The translations under genes were made by a program, and so were the position numbers. A stretch of DNA of 21,914 nucleotides, taken from contig QEUW01000087.1 of the NCBI GenBank assembly GCA_003577005.1, positions 1 through 21,914 of the forward strand, read 5' to 3'. Within the stretch, counting starts at the first letter, position 1; every line of letters starts with the position of its first letter. The notes under the pieces were generated by a model, which saw only the letters and a program-made list of their open reading frames with translations, had not been told where the DNA came from and searched no databases. Below, piece after piece: positions 1 through 8,529 of the stretch. The DNA is from Chloroflexota bacterium (lineage in GTDB: Bacteria; Chloroflexota; Anaerolineae; Caldilineales; Caldilineaceae).

Positions 1-3000
1 CTCGGAGCGCCACAAACTTGGCCCGCACCGGGTCAAAATCAAGCGAAAAGGCGTTGCCCAGGTCGAGCGTCAGGCTGGCGACCGTGGGCGTGGCGCCCAC
101 CTCAGTGCGGACGACGCTGCTGGTGAGGCTCTCCCAACCGGCGGCGGTGAATGACCACTGGGTGCGGAAACGATGTCTGAAACCATTTGCTGTGCTAAGG
201 TAACGATAAAAGCTCTCCCCGCTGGCCCCTACCCGCCCCTCAGACGGCGCAACAAAGGGCTTTTCATCAAAGGGGCCGTCGCCCGGCAGCCACGGGTTGA
301 CAAAGAAATCGCGGAAGGGGCTAACCGTCACCAGCCAGGCGTCCTCCGGCCCGTTGACCTGCCCGCTCATGCGGCTCTTGATGCGGCTCTTGACCACCTC
401 GAACCAGTCGCTGAACTCGGTCGCGCCCGCTTCGCACTGGATGAGCAGGATCGTGGGGTCGGAGCTGCCGCCCCGTTCGATGGTGACAGCCTCGCCGTTG
501 TAGCGCACCACGCCATCAACCACCGCGACCGTGGGCGTCCGGTTGATGTTGGGCCCGCCGATGAGCGGCGCCGTGCCCGGAAAGAAGGTCTGCCCGGCGT
601 CGGGGCCGGTCACGGTCCAGGGGGCAAAGCTCCACAGCCCCAGTTCGCCCTTGCGTTTGAACCCTTCGGCGGTGAAGTTGACGTTGAGCACCGGGCACTC
701 CACCTCTTGACAACCGCCGTCGCTGGTGGGGAAGCTACCGGCGCGACACGAGGTGACGCGGATCGTAATGTTATAGGCGAAGACCGGATCCGCCGGGTCA
801 GACACAGCGTTGTAGGCCAGCACCAAGCCCACATTGGTTGCGCTGGGGCCGCGCTTGCGGGGAAAGGTCTCGCTCTCCAGCCGGTATTTGCCATAGTCAT
901 AGTTGCGGTTGTCGCTGAGCTCGAAGCCCACCTGTTTGTTGTCCGGGCGGATCAGCGCGCCGCCGTTGCCCAGCACCACGCGCCCGGTGAAGGCGGCGCT
1001 GTTGTTGTCGTTGGGGTCACCGCTGCTGACGCTGGGGAAGAGTACGTCGATGCGGTTGTTGGCGCCGGGCGGAAGCGTGATGTTCCAGAGCGCCAGCGCC
1101 TCCTGGCTAGAGAAGGTGGTGTTGAACTCGGTGGCCTGGTCGAGCTGGGCGTTGATCTGCTCGGCGCGCTCGGTGACCAGTTGCATATCATACAACTTGG
1201 GCAGCTCATACTCCTTCGCCCCCTGGATCTGGCGGATACGGGCGTCGTAGCTGGCGCCGGGTTGCTGCCGGCCATTGATCACCGTATAGCCGATCTGATA
1301 GCTGGGGAAGAGCACCGCCGAGTTGAGCGCGGCGTCGATGGCGGGCAGCAGATTGCCCCTGTCAATCGCCGGCGCGGCGGCCTCAGTTGCCTCCGCTGCC
1401 TGCACCTGGGGCGTCGAACCGGCGGGCAGCACTTCCAACGGCGGCGTGCGGTCGATATAGATCCCTTCATCGTCGCGGATGCCGCGCACCACCACCGCCT
1501 GCCACCTGGCCGGCGCGGGCGGGGTGTGGTAGACGTGGTCGGCAAAGTAATAGCGCCGGTCCACGCTGGGGGGGAGAGACTCGATACGCTGCCCCTCGGC
1601 CAGCGTTGGCCCGTGGTAGATGACGATCAGCTTGACACCGCCGCCGTCGGCATCGTAGAGATAGTAATCCTTGCCGGTCAGGTCCTCGCGGGTGAAAGTA
1701 GACGGATATTCCATGTAAAAGCCGCCACAGGCCGGGATCGGGCACTCTCGGGCCATGCGCAACAGCACGCCATGATTAGCCGCCGGATTGGCCGACCACG
1801 CGCGCGCCAGGTTGGTGATGTCAAAGGCCGCGCCGGCCTGCACCTTGCGCCCGCGGCCATAAGACATGATGTCATGGACATAGTTGTTGCTGACATAGGG
1901 GGCCAATGCGCCGCCCAGCGCGGGCGCGGCTGTGGCCGAATTGACCCAGTTGCTGTTGGTGAGCGCATAGGCCTGGACGCGGTCGCGGAAATTGCCCACG
2001 CTGTCCAGGTAGGGCGCATCGCCGGGGATCGAGGCCAGCAGCGCCTGGTCGATCACGGTGCCCGGCGGCATGACCGGCATCTCAAAACGCACCAGCGAGC
2101 GATGGATAACGTTGTCGATCATGCCTAGCGCCAACTCCCCGGCGCTCTCATTGGCGATGAATGAACCATTGAGTGCGTACTTTGCGACCTTGGCGGCAAA
2201 GGGCGAAGTGGTCTGAAAGACTGGGTCGAGGATCACCGGGTAGATGCGCTCCGTGGCAGTCAGCCATGCCCAGCCGAAGCGCACCCGCAGGTCGATGCTA
2301 TCGGGTGTGCTGCCGCGTTGCAGCAGATAGCTGCCAGGCCGGTGTGCAGACGGATTGGCTTCCTCGAAGACGGCAGGCGGTTGCAGCAGCAGCGTTTCAC
2401 CCGTGGCATCGACAAAGGTGACGATGTCGGTCGTCTCCAGTGGCAGGGCTACCGGCTTGCCGCCCACATGCACCGTCGTGCCCGGCCTCAGGTGCAAGGT
2501 GACGCGCAATTCGAGCCACTGTGGCCCGCGCCAGGGCGACCAGGCGAGCAGCGGGTCAAGCTTGGGCTGCTCGGCCAGACGCAGCGAATAGGCGGCGGAA
2601 CCGGCGGCGAGCTGCCAGGTATCTTCGACGCCTGTCCCATCCCAACTCTTGGGGTAGCGGATGGTGCGGCTGTCCGCGCTGCGGATGCCGGCCAGCGCCT
2701 CCTTGCTAGGTAAGGGCACGGCCACAGTGCGCAGTGGCTCACCGGCAGCGTCCACCAGTTGGAGCGCCTGCGGCTCCCAGCCGACGCCCACGTTTTCCAG
2801 GCTGATCTTGGCCTGGCTGCCGGTTTGGGCGACACTCGTCTTGAGTGTGTTGCGTGTGTTGATCCAGCCGCCGTCGACGGCGTTAAAGGTCGGGTCGACC
2901 GGCTGCCAGTTTTCCTCGGCGTCCTGATAGTTGAGCGGGCGGGTGTCCTGCACCACGGCGGTGCGGCCGTCACCCAGGTCAAAGGCGGCACTGTGAAGCG

Positions 3001-3250
3001 TGCGCGCCGCGGCGATCTCCGGTGGTTGGCCGGTCAGCGCGGGCGGAAGAATGGATGGATCTGGCCTCGGGCCAACATCGCCAGGGTTGGTCTCGAAGGC
3101 CGGCGGAACAGCACGCTCTGTTTCAGCCGCCGCGGCCGCGGCCACGGATGGGCGTACAAAGAGTGTCGTCGCATTGGCTGGTAGCAACAGCATCATCGCC
3201 AACAACAGGTTGAGGCCGCGCTGCAATGTGACCGGTCTCGAATTAGGCAT
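1..3250 (-). CDS. Large secreted protein with DNRLRE/CBM96-like domain, C-terminus beyond window
   Basis: The frame is open from ATG at 3250 to the left edge, about 1083 residues visible, and the C-terminus is missing. Residues 1-40 look like a signal peptide: basic start, hydrophobic LNLLLAMMLLLPA, then an Ala-rich cleavage region, so the product is probably exported. Near residue 117 the segment PVDPTFNAVDGGW resembles the N-terminal region of secreted DNRLRE/RHS-type proteins. Around residues 370-490 the pattern VIHRSLVRFEMP, then a long strand, then FDITNLARAW fits the DNRLRE/CBM96 beta-sandwich family. The rest is low-Cys and strand-rich. The leader has only a weak Shine-Dalgarno match (AAGTGAGAA) and a strong hairpin 27 nt upstream. 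Function is likely cell-surface adhesion or carbohydrate binding; an RHS-type continuation off the edge is possible but not visible. No stop was seen in the stretches translated by hand. Confidence 0.82.
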   Translation of the reverse strand, partial: MPNSRPVTLQRGLNLLLAMMLLLPANATTLFVRPSVAAAAAAETERAVPPAFETNPGDVGPRPDPSILPPALTGQPPEIAAARTLHSAAFDLGDGRTAVVQDTRPLNYQDAEENWQPVDPTFNAVDGGWINTRNTLKTSVAQTGSQAKISLENVGVGWEPQALQLVDAAGEPLRTVAVPLPSKEALAGIRSADSRTIRYPKSWDGTGVEDTWQLAAGSAAYSLRLAEQPKLDPLLAWSPWRGPQWLELRVTLHLRPGTTVHVGGKPVALPLETTDIVTFVDATGETLLLQPPAVFEEANPSAHRPGSYLLQRGSTPDSIDLRVRFGWAWLTATERIYPVILDPVFQTTSPFAAKVAKYALNGSFIANESAGELALGMIDNVIHRSLVRFEMPVMPPGTVIDQALLASIPGDAPYLDSVGNFRDRVQAYALTNSNWVNSATAAPALGGALAPYVSNNYVHDIMSYGRGRKVQAGAAFDITNLARAWSANPAANHGVLLRMARECPIPACGGFYMEYPSTFTREDLTGKDYYLYDADGGGVKLIVIYHGPTLAEGQRIESLPPSVDRRYYFADHVYHTPPAPARWQAVVVRGIRDDEGIYIDRTPPLEVLPAGSTPQVQAAEATEAAAPAIDRGNLLPAIDAALNSAVLFPSYQIGYTVINGRQQPGASYDARIRQIQGAKEYELPKLYDMQLVTERAEQINAQLDQATEFNTTFSSQEALALWNITLPPGANNRIDVLFPSVSSGDPNDNNSAAFTGRVVLGNGGALIRPDNKQVGFELSDNRNYDYGKYRLESETFPRKRGPSATNVGLVLAYNAVSDPADPVFAYNITIRVTSCRAGSFPTSDGGCQEVECPVLNVNFTAEGFKRKGELGLWSFAPWTVTGPDAGQTFFPGTAPLIGGPNINRTPTVAVVDGVVRYNGEAVTIERGGSSDPTILLIQCEAGATEFSDWFEVVKSRIKSRMSGQVNGPEDAWLVTVSPFRDFFVNPWLPGDGPFDEKPFVAPSEGRVGASGESFYRYLSTANGFRHRFRTQWSFTAAGWESLTSSVVRTEVGATPTVASLTLDLGNAFSLDFDPVRAKFVALR

Positions 3251-3276
3251 TACGAAATTCTCACTTTCTTTTTGCC

Positions 3277-3455
3277 GGTGCGTTGCACACGCAGTGTGCG
3301 ATGCGCCTGACTGCTCAGGCCGCCACCAAAGATGCACCGTAGGTCGCCCTACCAGGGCGACGGCTCTATGTTTCCGGGCCATAGTTAGGCTGGTAGCGTG
3401 AGCTACGGGAAGTAATCAATCGGAGGTGCATCGCACCTTTTAGGTGCAACGCACC
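3277..3455. repeat. 179-bp palindromic element with hairpin ends
   Basis: The intergenic region between the two secreted-protein genes is bounded by two 31-bp ends (3277-3307 and 3425-3455) that are inverted copies of each other, 24/31 by eye. Matching blocks are GGTGCGTTGCAC and GTGCGATGC. Each end is also foldable: the left end is a 14-bp stem with three G-U pairs and loop GCA, while the right end is two 5-bp hairpins (GGTGC-N3-GCACC). Between them lie three more hairpins: GTCGCCCT/AGGGCGAC at 3343-3361, CTATG/CATAG at 3366-3384, and GTAGC-GTGA-GCTAC at 3393-3406. There is no gene inside. It could be a MITE/REP-like element or a structured RNA leader of the 3250 gene. Confidence 0.6.
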
Positions 3456-3463
3456 GGCGCGCA

Positions 3464-6400
3464 TCACCGCCGCACCAGCGGCAGATAGAGCCGATTCTGC
3501 ACATCCACCACCGGCTCCCCAAGTTTGAGAAACTCGACATCCTCATGGGTGGTGCGCAGCCCACCGGTGGACGGCACCAGCGTCTCGGCGCGCGCAGCCA
3601 CTGTTCCAGTCGCGCCGGCGGCTTTGGCAAAGGTGGCGATCAACTGGCCGTTGGCGTCGGTCGTGCCGGTGAAGACCTCGCCGCCGTTGATGGTTCCCTG
3701 GCTGCCGTCATCGTCGCTCACACTCAACCGCACGGTCTGGCCGGCGACCGGGGCTCCCCACGGGTCGCGCACGGTGGCGACCAGGGCTGAGGCGCCTACC
3801 CCGGCGCTGAGGTCGGTGGGCGTGGCGGTCAGGTCGAGCGTTGTGGCCGATGAGTTGCGGACCTGCAAAGTCGTTGAGGTCGTGGCGCTGCCTTCGAGCA
3901 CAAAGGTGATGAGCGCCTCGCCTGTCTCTGTCCCTGCGGTGAAACGGATGGGCAGACGACCCTGCGCAAAGTAGCCATCGCTGGGCGAGGCCACCGCGCC
4001 CAGCGTTGTGCTCAGTTCATAACCCAGGCTGCCCGTCCAGCCGGTGACCTGCCCCTGGTCATCGAGCAGGTTGACGGTCAGGCTGACGGCATCGGTCCCG
4101 TTGGGGCGCAGATAGGTATCTTCCCAGCGGTTGTCAAAGGCCACACTCTTGAGCGGGCGATAGAGCCGCACTGTTGCCGTGGCGCCGCCGACGATGGCTC
4201 CCTCGGTGACTTCGGTAAAGGTAGCGCTCACTTCGCCGGCTATGCCGCCGGGTTGGTCGCCCAGCGGGTGATCGACAAAGGTATAGGGGCCATTCGTAGC
4301 GTTGGGGGCGACACAGAAATCGGCGATCGGCGTAAAGCTCCAACCTTCGGGCACGCTGATTTCGGCCCGATAGCAGCGTTGGACCGAATCTTGATTGGTG
4401 ACAAGGAACGAGACCGCCGCCCCGGAACCCAGAAAGCCCTGGGCTTCGGCCCATTCGGCCTCGACATCGACCGGCTGGAAGTTGTAAGGCGCCGGCTCGC
4501 TGCGGGTGATCGTCTCGCCCTCGACCGTACCCTGCACCCAGAGATAGGCCACGCCGCGGCCCGGCGGCAGAAAAGCCTCGGAATTGAAGACGCCATCGCC
4601 GGCCTCGCCATCGTCGTGGGCGCCGTCATCGAACAGGCCGAAGGGTGCGCCAAAAGAGGCGCCGGTGGCGGTGCGCAGCCAGCCGGTCAGCATGTTGTTG
4701 TCGGTGGAACGGCCCAGGTCGAGCTGGAAGCGATGCTCTTTGAGCGCCCGCGTATGTTTGCCCAACCCTTTGGGCTGGATCGGGCTGGCAGCCAGGGCGT
4801 TGAACGAGAAGGTGCCCTCGCCCGTCGCGCCGGCATCAATGGTGGCGGTCCAGACGCCGGTGCGGTCGTTGATGTTGACCTGGATGTATTGCACCAGTCC
4901 GTTGTTGAGGGTCACACAAAGGACATTCGTTGTGTCGGCACAATCCACGGCGGACCCGTCGGGCGTCCGCACCACCATCGGCTCGAAGCTGCCGCTGTAG
5001 CCGGTCTGCAAAAAGCCGATACTTTGGATTTGCGAATCGACGGGCACAGTGTAGGTTTTGCTCGGCTGTGGCGGCGCCGGGACAAACTTGTAGCCCTGTC
5101 CATTAGCGGCGCCGGCCAGGTCCTGGTTGCTGACGACGACTTCGTTGGCGCTAAAGGGCGTCTGCTCCACCACCGCGATCTTGGCGCCGGCTGTGTCGCT
5201 GCTGCGCACCCGGTCATAGAGATACCGGATCTCGCCCGTGGCAAAATTGAGCCAAACCTGATAGGCCCGGCGCGCAATATCGCCACTGCCATAATCAGCG
5301 TCGCCGTCGGTGGAGATGATATACCAGTCATCGAGGCCGCCGATGTAGACGCGCACCTGGTAGCCGTATTGCTGCGTCTCATCCGGCGAGGCAGCCACCA
5401 CCCGCGGCGGGAAGGGGATGTAGTTCCAGACCAGATTTGCGCGCAAGATGTCCAGGTACTGGTCGAACCCGAAGAGACAAAACTGGGGATTGACCAGACA
5501 TGGGTTCATGTGGATATAGCCATCGTCGTAGACATCGACCACCTCCCTGTCGGCGCCATAGAAGTTGAACGGTTGCGGCAGGGTGATGCGCAGCGGTGCG
5601 GTTGGGCCCAGCGCACCGGCGTTGCCCATGACGCCGCTGGGGATCCACTGAAACTCACCTGGCTCCAGTCGATCCCAGCGATAGGTGAAGCGGTCGCTCA
5701 CATAATCACTCCACTTACCGGCCCCGGCGCTGTGGCTGGCCTGGGCGCGCAGAATATCGGTTGCGTTCGCCAGTTGGTCGGGCGGGACGTAGAGAAAATT
5801 GCCGCCCGTGCCCAACGCCGTCAGCAGATAGGGCACGATCCCGGCTGATTGCGAACCGTCGGCGGCCAGCCCCAGATAGCTCTTCTCGGCGCCGGTGACG
5901 TTGCTCTGGATCTTGGGCGGGCTGTTGCAGCCGCCCAGCAGCACAATCGAGCCACGGAGCAAGCGGTGGGTCAACTGTTGGCGGACAAATTCGGCGCTGG
6001 CTCCCGCCTGGGCATCGCCATCGGTGTAGACCCAAGCCTGGCCATCGTATTTGTTTTCCGCCGCCTTCGCCAGCGCATCCAGGGCGCGCACAGGACAACC
6101 GGCATCCGGGCCGGTAGCGGTCAGGCCGTTGAGCACGGGGTCGATCTGGTCGAGAAAAAAGCGTCCTTCCGCCAGCTTGCTGAGCAGGCTATTGGCGTTG
6201 AAGGTGTAGAGATTGTGTTCGGTCCCGCGCGGGTTGCGGGTGAGGTCGTTGACTTGCTCGCGGATCAGCGCTTTCACAGCATCGATCTTGGGAGTTCCGG
6301 CGGGCTGGCTCATGCTGGCGCTGTTGTCCACGACCATGGTCACCTGGTCCCACCAGCGGTAGTCATAGGGCGAGGCGGCCGCGGTGGCGGCGACGCCGGC

Positions 6401-8122
6401 GCCGGTCAACAACGGTTCGACGCCGGCGGCCAGGGTCACAGCAAAGGGGTTGGCAATGTTGACATTCTGCACGACGGTGGCGGCGGTGGCGGCGTCGGTC
6501 GGGAAGCTGAGGTCTCTCCAGACCTTGAGAAAACGGGCCATGTTGCACTGAGTGTTATTGCGAAAACCTGAGGTGGTGAACGCCTGGAGCACACGGTCCC
6601 CGCCGTGGTTGAAGTTGTCGCTGCCGTCGTTGGCCGTGTCGATAAAGTCCCACAGGAGAGCGGCGACCGCGCCCTCGTTGAGTTGGCTGACGGGGTTGGA
6701 CGTAGGCTCGAAGTCCACGGTGGGTCCGCTCACATCGATGTAAAAACTGGGAAAGCCAGAGCCGGGCATGATCGTGCGGGCGGCGCTCTGGTAGTAATCG
6801 GCAAAGCCTTCGCCCCACGAGAGCTTGTCGCCGTTCATGCCGGTGTTGTTGCCGGGCAGGGTATGGGGGCCACCAGGATTCTGGTTGCAGCTAAACTGGT
6901 GGTCGGCAAAGTGCCCCCACTCGTGGATGATCACCGAATCGTCCCACTCATCGGTGCTGGAGGCGTCGCCGGCAATCACCATCACCCCGCGCGTGTCGCT
7001 ATAGAACGAACCGTTGCCCTTGCCCCCTTCCCAGTTGACCGTAACCGTGCGGTCGAAGAAAGGTGCGCCGGCCCCCAGATTGTTGTTCCAGTACTTCCAG
7101 GCCCAGTAGAGACTGTGGCCGATGTTGAAGACCTGGGATTGGGTCTGGTTGATGCGGTAGACCGCCACGTCGAAATCGACCGTACCGCCCTCAGAGTCCT
7201 TGGCGCCCGAATCCCAACAGTAGAGCTCACGCTCGCCGGTGTGCTCGATGCGGGCGATCTTGTTGGGGCCTTCCCACACTTCGGCGCAGACCCGGTAGTA
7301 GAGTTCCAGTTCATCGTTGAGAAAGCCGTCGTCATCGCAAAAGCGAAACTCAAACTTGCCGTTGGCGTCGGTGACGTAGAAGCCGTAGGAGTCATCCGAG
7401 AAGGTGTCTTCCTCGCGCATCTCCACGAGGATGTTATGCACCGGCACGGCGGAGCCTGTCTGATTCACATAACTGGGCGGGTTGGCGGCGGGCTGGCGTT
7501 CTTCGCGCGTCAGGATGCCGGTGACATAGAAGCAGCCTTGGGGAACGTTCGGCCCCCAAGCGTCGGCGGCCACCACCAGAGCCGATTTGTCGATGGTTGG
7601 CTTGGTGCGTGGCGACGTGTAGGGTTCGAGCCGCGGGTCTACATCGGTAACCGTCGAATTGTCCCCGCTGATCTGGACAAAGAGCACACCGATGGCCGTC
7701 ATCGTCGTGCTGGTGTTGGGATGATAGGTCGCCTGCCCGCGCACGGTATAGACACCGTCGCCCGGGAAGCGCACCTGGCGCGTTTGCTGCACCTGCTGGT
7801 TGGCCGCCACTGCACCCACTGTCTCCAGCGCTGGGCCGCCCAGCAATTCACCACCGTCGGGCAGTTCCCAGGTAAAGGTCAGGTCGGGCGCAGCGCGCAA
7901 CGGGGTGGCCGCCAGGGTCCACAGGTTGGTTTCACCGGCGAGCGGCGCATGGTCCACGCGTAGGACAACCTCAAGCTGTTGATAAGATCCACCGGCCAGG
8001 TCGATCAGTGTCTGCGCCTGGGCGGTAGCCACCAGTGTGGGCAGCGCCAGCCGGAGCGTCAGTGCGAATATCACCAACGCGCTGAAACGCCAGGATAGAG
8101 CAAAGAGCTGTATGCGGGACAT
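3464..8122 (-). CDS. Secreted multidomain protein: HEXXH zinc protease-like, VWA-like, Big-1, LYLPLV tail
   Basis: This is a 1552-aa exported protein. A signal peptide covers residues 1-36 with a likely AQA|QT cut. Around residues 190-290 is a transthyretin/carboxypeptidase-regulatory-like beta domain. H400-E-W-G-H404 followed by E438 in WGEGFADYY is the gluzincin-type zinc site (HEXXH plus downstream Glu), suggesting metallopeptidase activity. Residues about 594-740 resemble a VWA domain with MIDAS D599-N-S601-A-S603 and T700-D-G. A choice-of-anchor-like beta domain follows at about 1160-1260, and a Big-1/invasin-like Ig domain at about 1430-1530. The last residues, RLYLPLVRR, match the tail common on exported Chloroflexota proteins, with no membrane span after them. 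AGGAGG sits at 8129-8134, a good ribosome site for ATG 8122. A promoter is seen at 8231-8259. It is probably a cell-surface or secreted protease/adhesin; the substrate is unknown. Confidence 0.93.
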   Translation of the reverse strand: MSRIQLFALSWRFSALVIFALTLRLALPTLVATAQAQTLIDLAGGSYQQLEVVLRVDHAPLAGETNLWTLAATPLRAAPDLTFTWELPDGGELLGGPALETVGAVAANQQVQQTRQVRFPGDGVYTVRGQATYHPNTSTTMTAIGVLFVQISGDNSTVTDVDPRLEPYTSPRTKPTIDKSALVVAADAWGPNVPQGCFYVTGILTREERQPAANPPSYVNQTGSAVPVHNILVEMREEDTFSDDSYGFYVTDANGKFEFRFCDDDGFLNDELELYYRVCAEVWEGPNKIARIEHTGERELYCWDSGAKDSEGGTVDFDVAVYRINQTQSQVFNIGHSLYWAWKYWNNNLGAGAPFFDRTVTVNWEGGKGNGSFYSDTRGVMVIAGDASSTDEWDDSVIIHEWGHFADHQFSCNQNPGGPHTLPGNNTGMNGDKLSWGEGFADYYQSAARTIMPGSGFPSFYIDVSGPTVDFEPTSNPVSQLNEGAVAALLWDFIDTANDGSDNFNHGGDRVLQAFTTSGFRNNTQCNMARFLKVWRDLSFPTDAATAATVVQNVNIANPFAVTLAAGVEPLLTGAGVAATAAASPYDYRWWDQVTMVVDNSASMSQPAGTPKIDAVKALIREQVNDLTRNPRGTEHNLYTFNANSLLSKLAEGRFFLDQIDPVLNGLTATGPDAGCPVRALDALAKAAENKYDGQAWVYTDGDAQAGASAEFVRQQLTHRLLRGSIVLLGGCNSPPKIQSNVTGAEKSYLGLAADGSQSAGIVPYLLTALGTGGNFLYVPPDQLANATDILRAQASHSAGAGKWSDYVSDRFTYRWDRLEPGEFQWIPSGVMGNAGALGPTAPLRITLPQPFNFYGADREVVDVYDDGYIHMNPCLVNPQFCLFGFDQYLDILRANLVWNYIPFPPRVVAASPDETQQYGYQVRVYIGGLDDWYIISTDGDADYGSGDIARRAYQVWLNFATGEIRYLYDRVRSSDTAGAKIAVVEQTPFSANEVVVSNQDLAGAANGQGYKFVPAPPQPSKTYTVPVDSQIQSIGFLQTGYSGSFEPMVVRTPDGSAVDCADTTNVLCVTLNNGLVQYIQVNINDRTGVWTATIDAGATGEGTFSFNALAASPIQPKGLGKHTRALKEHRFQLDLGRSTDNNMLTGWLRTATGASFGAPFGLFDDGAHDDGEAGDGVFNSEAFLPPGRGVAYLWVQGTVEGETITRSEPAPYNFQPVDVEAEWAEAQGFLGSGAAVSFLVTNQDSVQRCYRAEISVPEGWSFTPIADFCVAPNATNGPYTFVDHPLGDQPGGIAGEVSATFTEVTEGAIVGGATATVRLYRPLKSVAFDNRWEDTYLRPNGTDAVSLTVNLLDDQGQVTGWTGSLGYELSTTLGAVASPSDGYFAQGRLPIRFTAGTETGEALITFVLEGSATTSTTLQVRNSSATTLDLTATPTDLSAGVGASALVATVRDPWGAPVAGQTVRLSVSDDDGSQGTINGGEVFTGTTDANGQLIATFAKAAGATGTVAARAETLVPSTGGLRTTHEDVEFLKLGEPVVDVQNRLYLPLVRR

Positions 8123-8230
8123 GACCCGCCTCCTTTGTTACGAGAGCACAAAAAATCTCAGTTCTTCTTGCGGTGCAGAACCTTGCCCAGCCGGCGATGG
8201 AGGATGCGAGGAGCAAGAACATCTGTCATG

Positions 8231-8259
8231 ATTAAATCAGAACTGCGAACCGGAATCAA
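8231..8259 (-). promoter_or_regulatory. Sigma70-type promoter for the 1552-aa secreted protein
   Basis: On the minus strand the -35 box is TTGATT (8259-8254), followed by a 17-bp spacer and a -10 box TTTAAT (8236-8231). The predicted start near 8224 leaves a leader of about 100 nt to the ATG at 8122. The first 19-bp repeat (8270-8288) lies about 11 bp upstream of the -35 box, a typical activator position. Confidence 0.55.
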
Positions 8260-8269
8260 GAGGTCTTAC

Positions 8270-8288
8270 CATACGGAAAGTCGTACAG
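8270..8288. repeat. 19-bp intergenic repeat, copy 1 (candidate operator)
   Basis: CATACGGAAAGTCGTACAG contains inverted half-sites TACG and CGTA separated by 6 bp. It matches the copy at 8394-8412 in 17 of 19 positions and lies just upstream of the promoter for the 8122 gene. It could be a binding site for the divergently encoded HTH regulator; this is inference. Confidence 0.5.
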
Positions 8289-8393
8289 AACTGCATACAT
8301 GGCCGGGAGCTTCTCACAGTGGCAACCCGCGGCGTGGCCGGATTCATCCGTTCCTGCGACTGGACAAGTAAGCCACTTTCGCTTACGATCAGT

Positions 8394-8412
8394 CATACAA
8401 AAAGTCGTACAG
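8394..8412. repeat. 19-bp intergenic repeat, copy 2 (candidate operator)
   Basis: CATACAAAAAGTCGTACAG is the second copy, 124 bp from the first, with GG replaced by AA. It lies about 117 bp upstream of the regulator's likely ATG, so it could serve autoregulation. Confidence 0.5.
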
Positions 8413-8465
8413 CCGCGTAGCCCTCGCGCATGTTCACTCCGGTACTGGTCGTGACCGCCGCGTTC

Positions 8466-8491
8466 ACAATTGACAATCCACAATTGACAAT
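8466..8491. repeat. ACAATTGACAAT direct repeat
   Basis: Two identical 12-mers (8466-8477 and 8480-8491) sit 14 bp apart and each contains the palindrome CAATTG. The TTGACA strings inside have no matching -10 box at 16-18 bp, so they are more likely repeats or operators than a promoter. Confidence 0.45.
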
Positions 8492-8529
8492 TGTCCAGGT
8501 CGTGATTCCCCGTGCTGCAAGCAACACTC

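Larger units (their letters stand above)
8123..8529. other. Divergent intergenic region between secreted protease-like gene and regulator
   Basis: This 407-bp stretch has no convincing gene. It holds the ribosome site and leader of the leftward gene, a minus-strand promoter, two copies of a 19-bp repeat and an AT-rich ACAATTGACAAT tandem. No clear plus-strand sigma70 promoter for the regulator was found. Confidence 0.7.

Noticed and set aside
173..2128. Long plus-strand open frame (651 codons)
   Set aside because: It is antisense to the secreted protein read from 3250, lacks a start context and its sequence is low-complexity His/Arg/Val-rich, as expected for a shadow frame in GC-rich DNA.
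3425..3455. Rho-independent terminator for the 1552-aa gene
   Set aside because: The GGTGC-N3-GCACC hairpins are too short and no T-run follows on the minus strand; the larger inverted element explains them better.
4253..7963. Long plus-strand open frames (4253-5848, 5849-6571, 6605-7963)
   Set aside because: They mirror the codon pattern of the opposite 1552-aa gene, which has a signal peptide, catalytic motifs and a strong ribosome site. No domain is seen in the plus frames.
8466..8491. Sigma70 promoter for the regulator using TTGACA
   Set aside because: Neither TTGACA has a TATAAT-like box 16-18 bp downstream.
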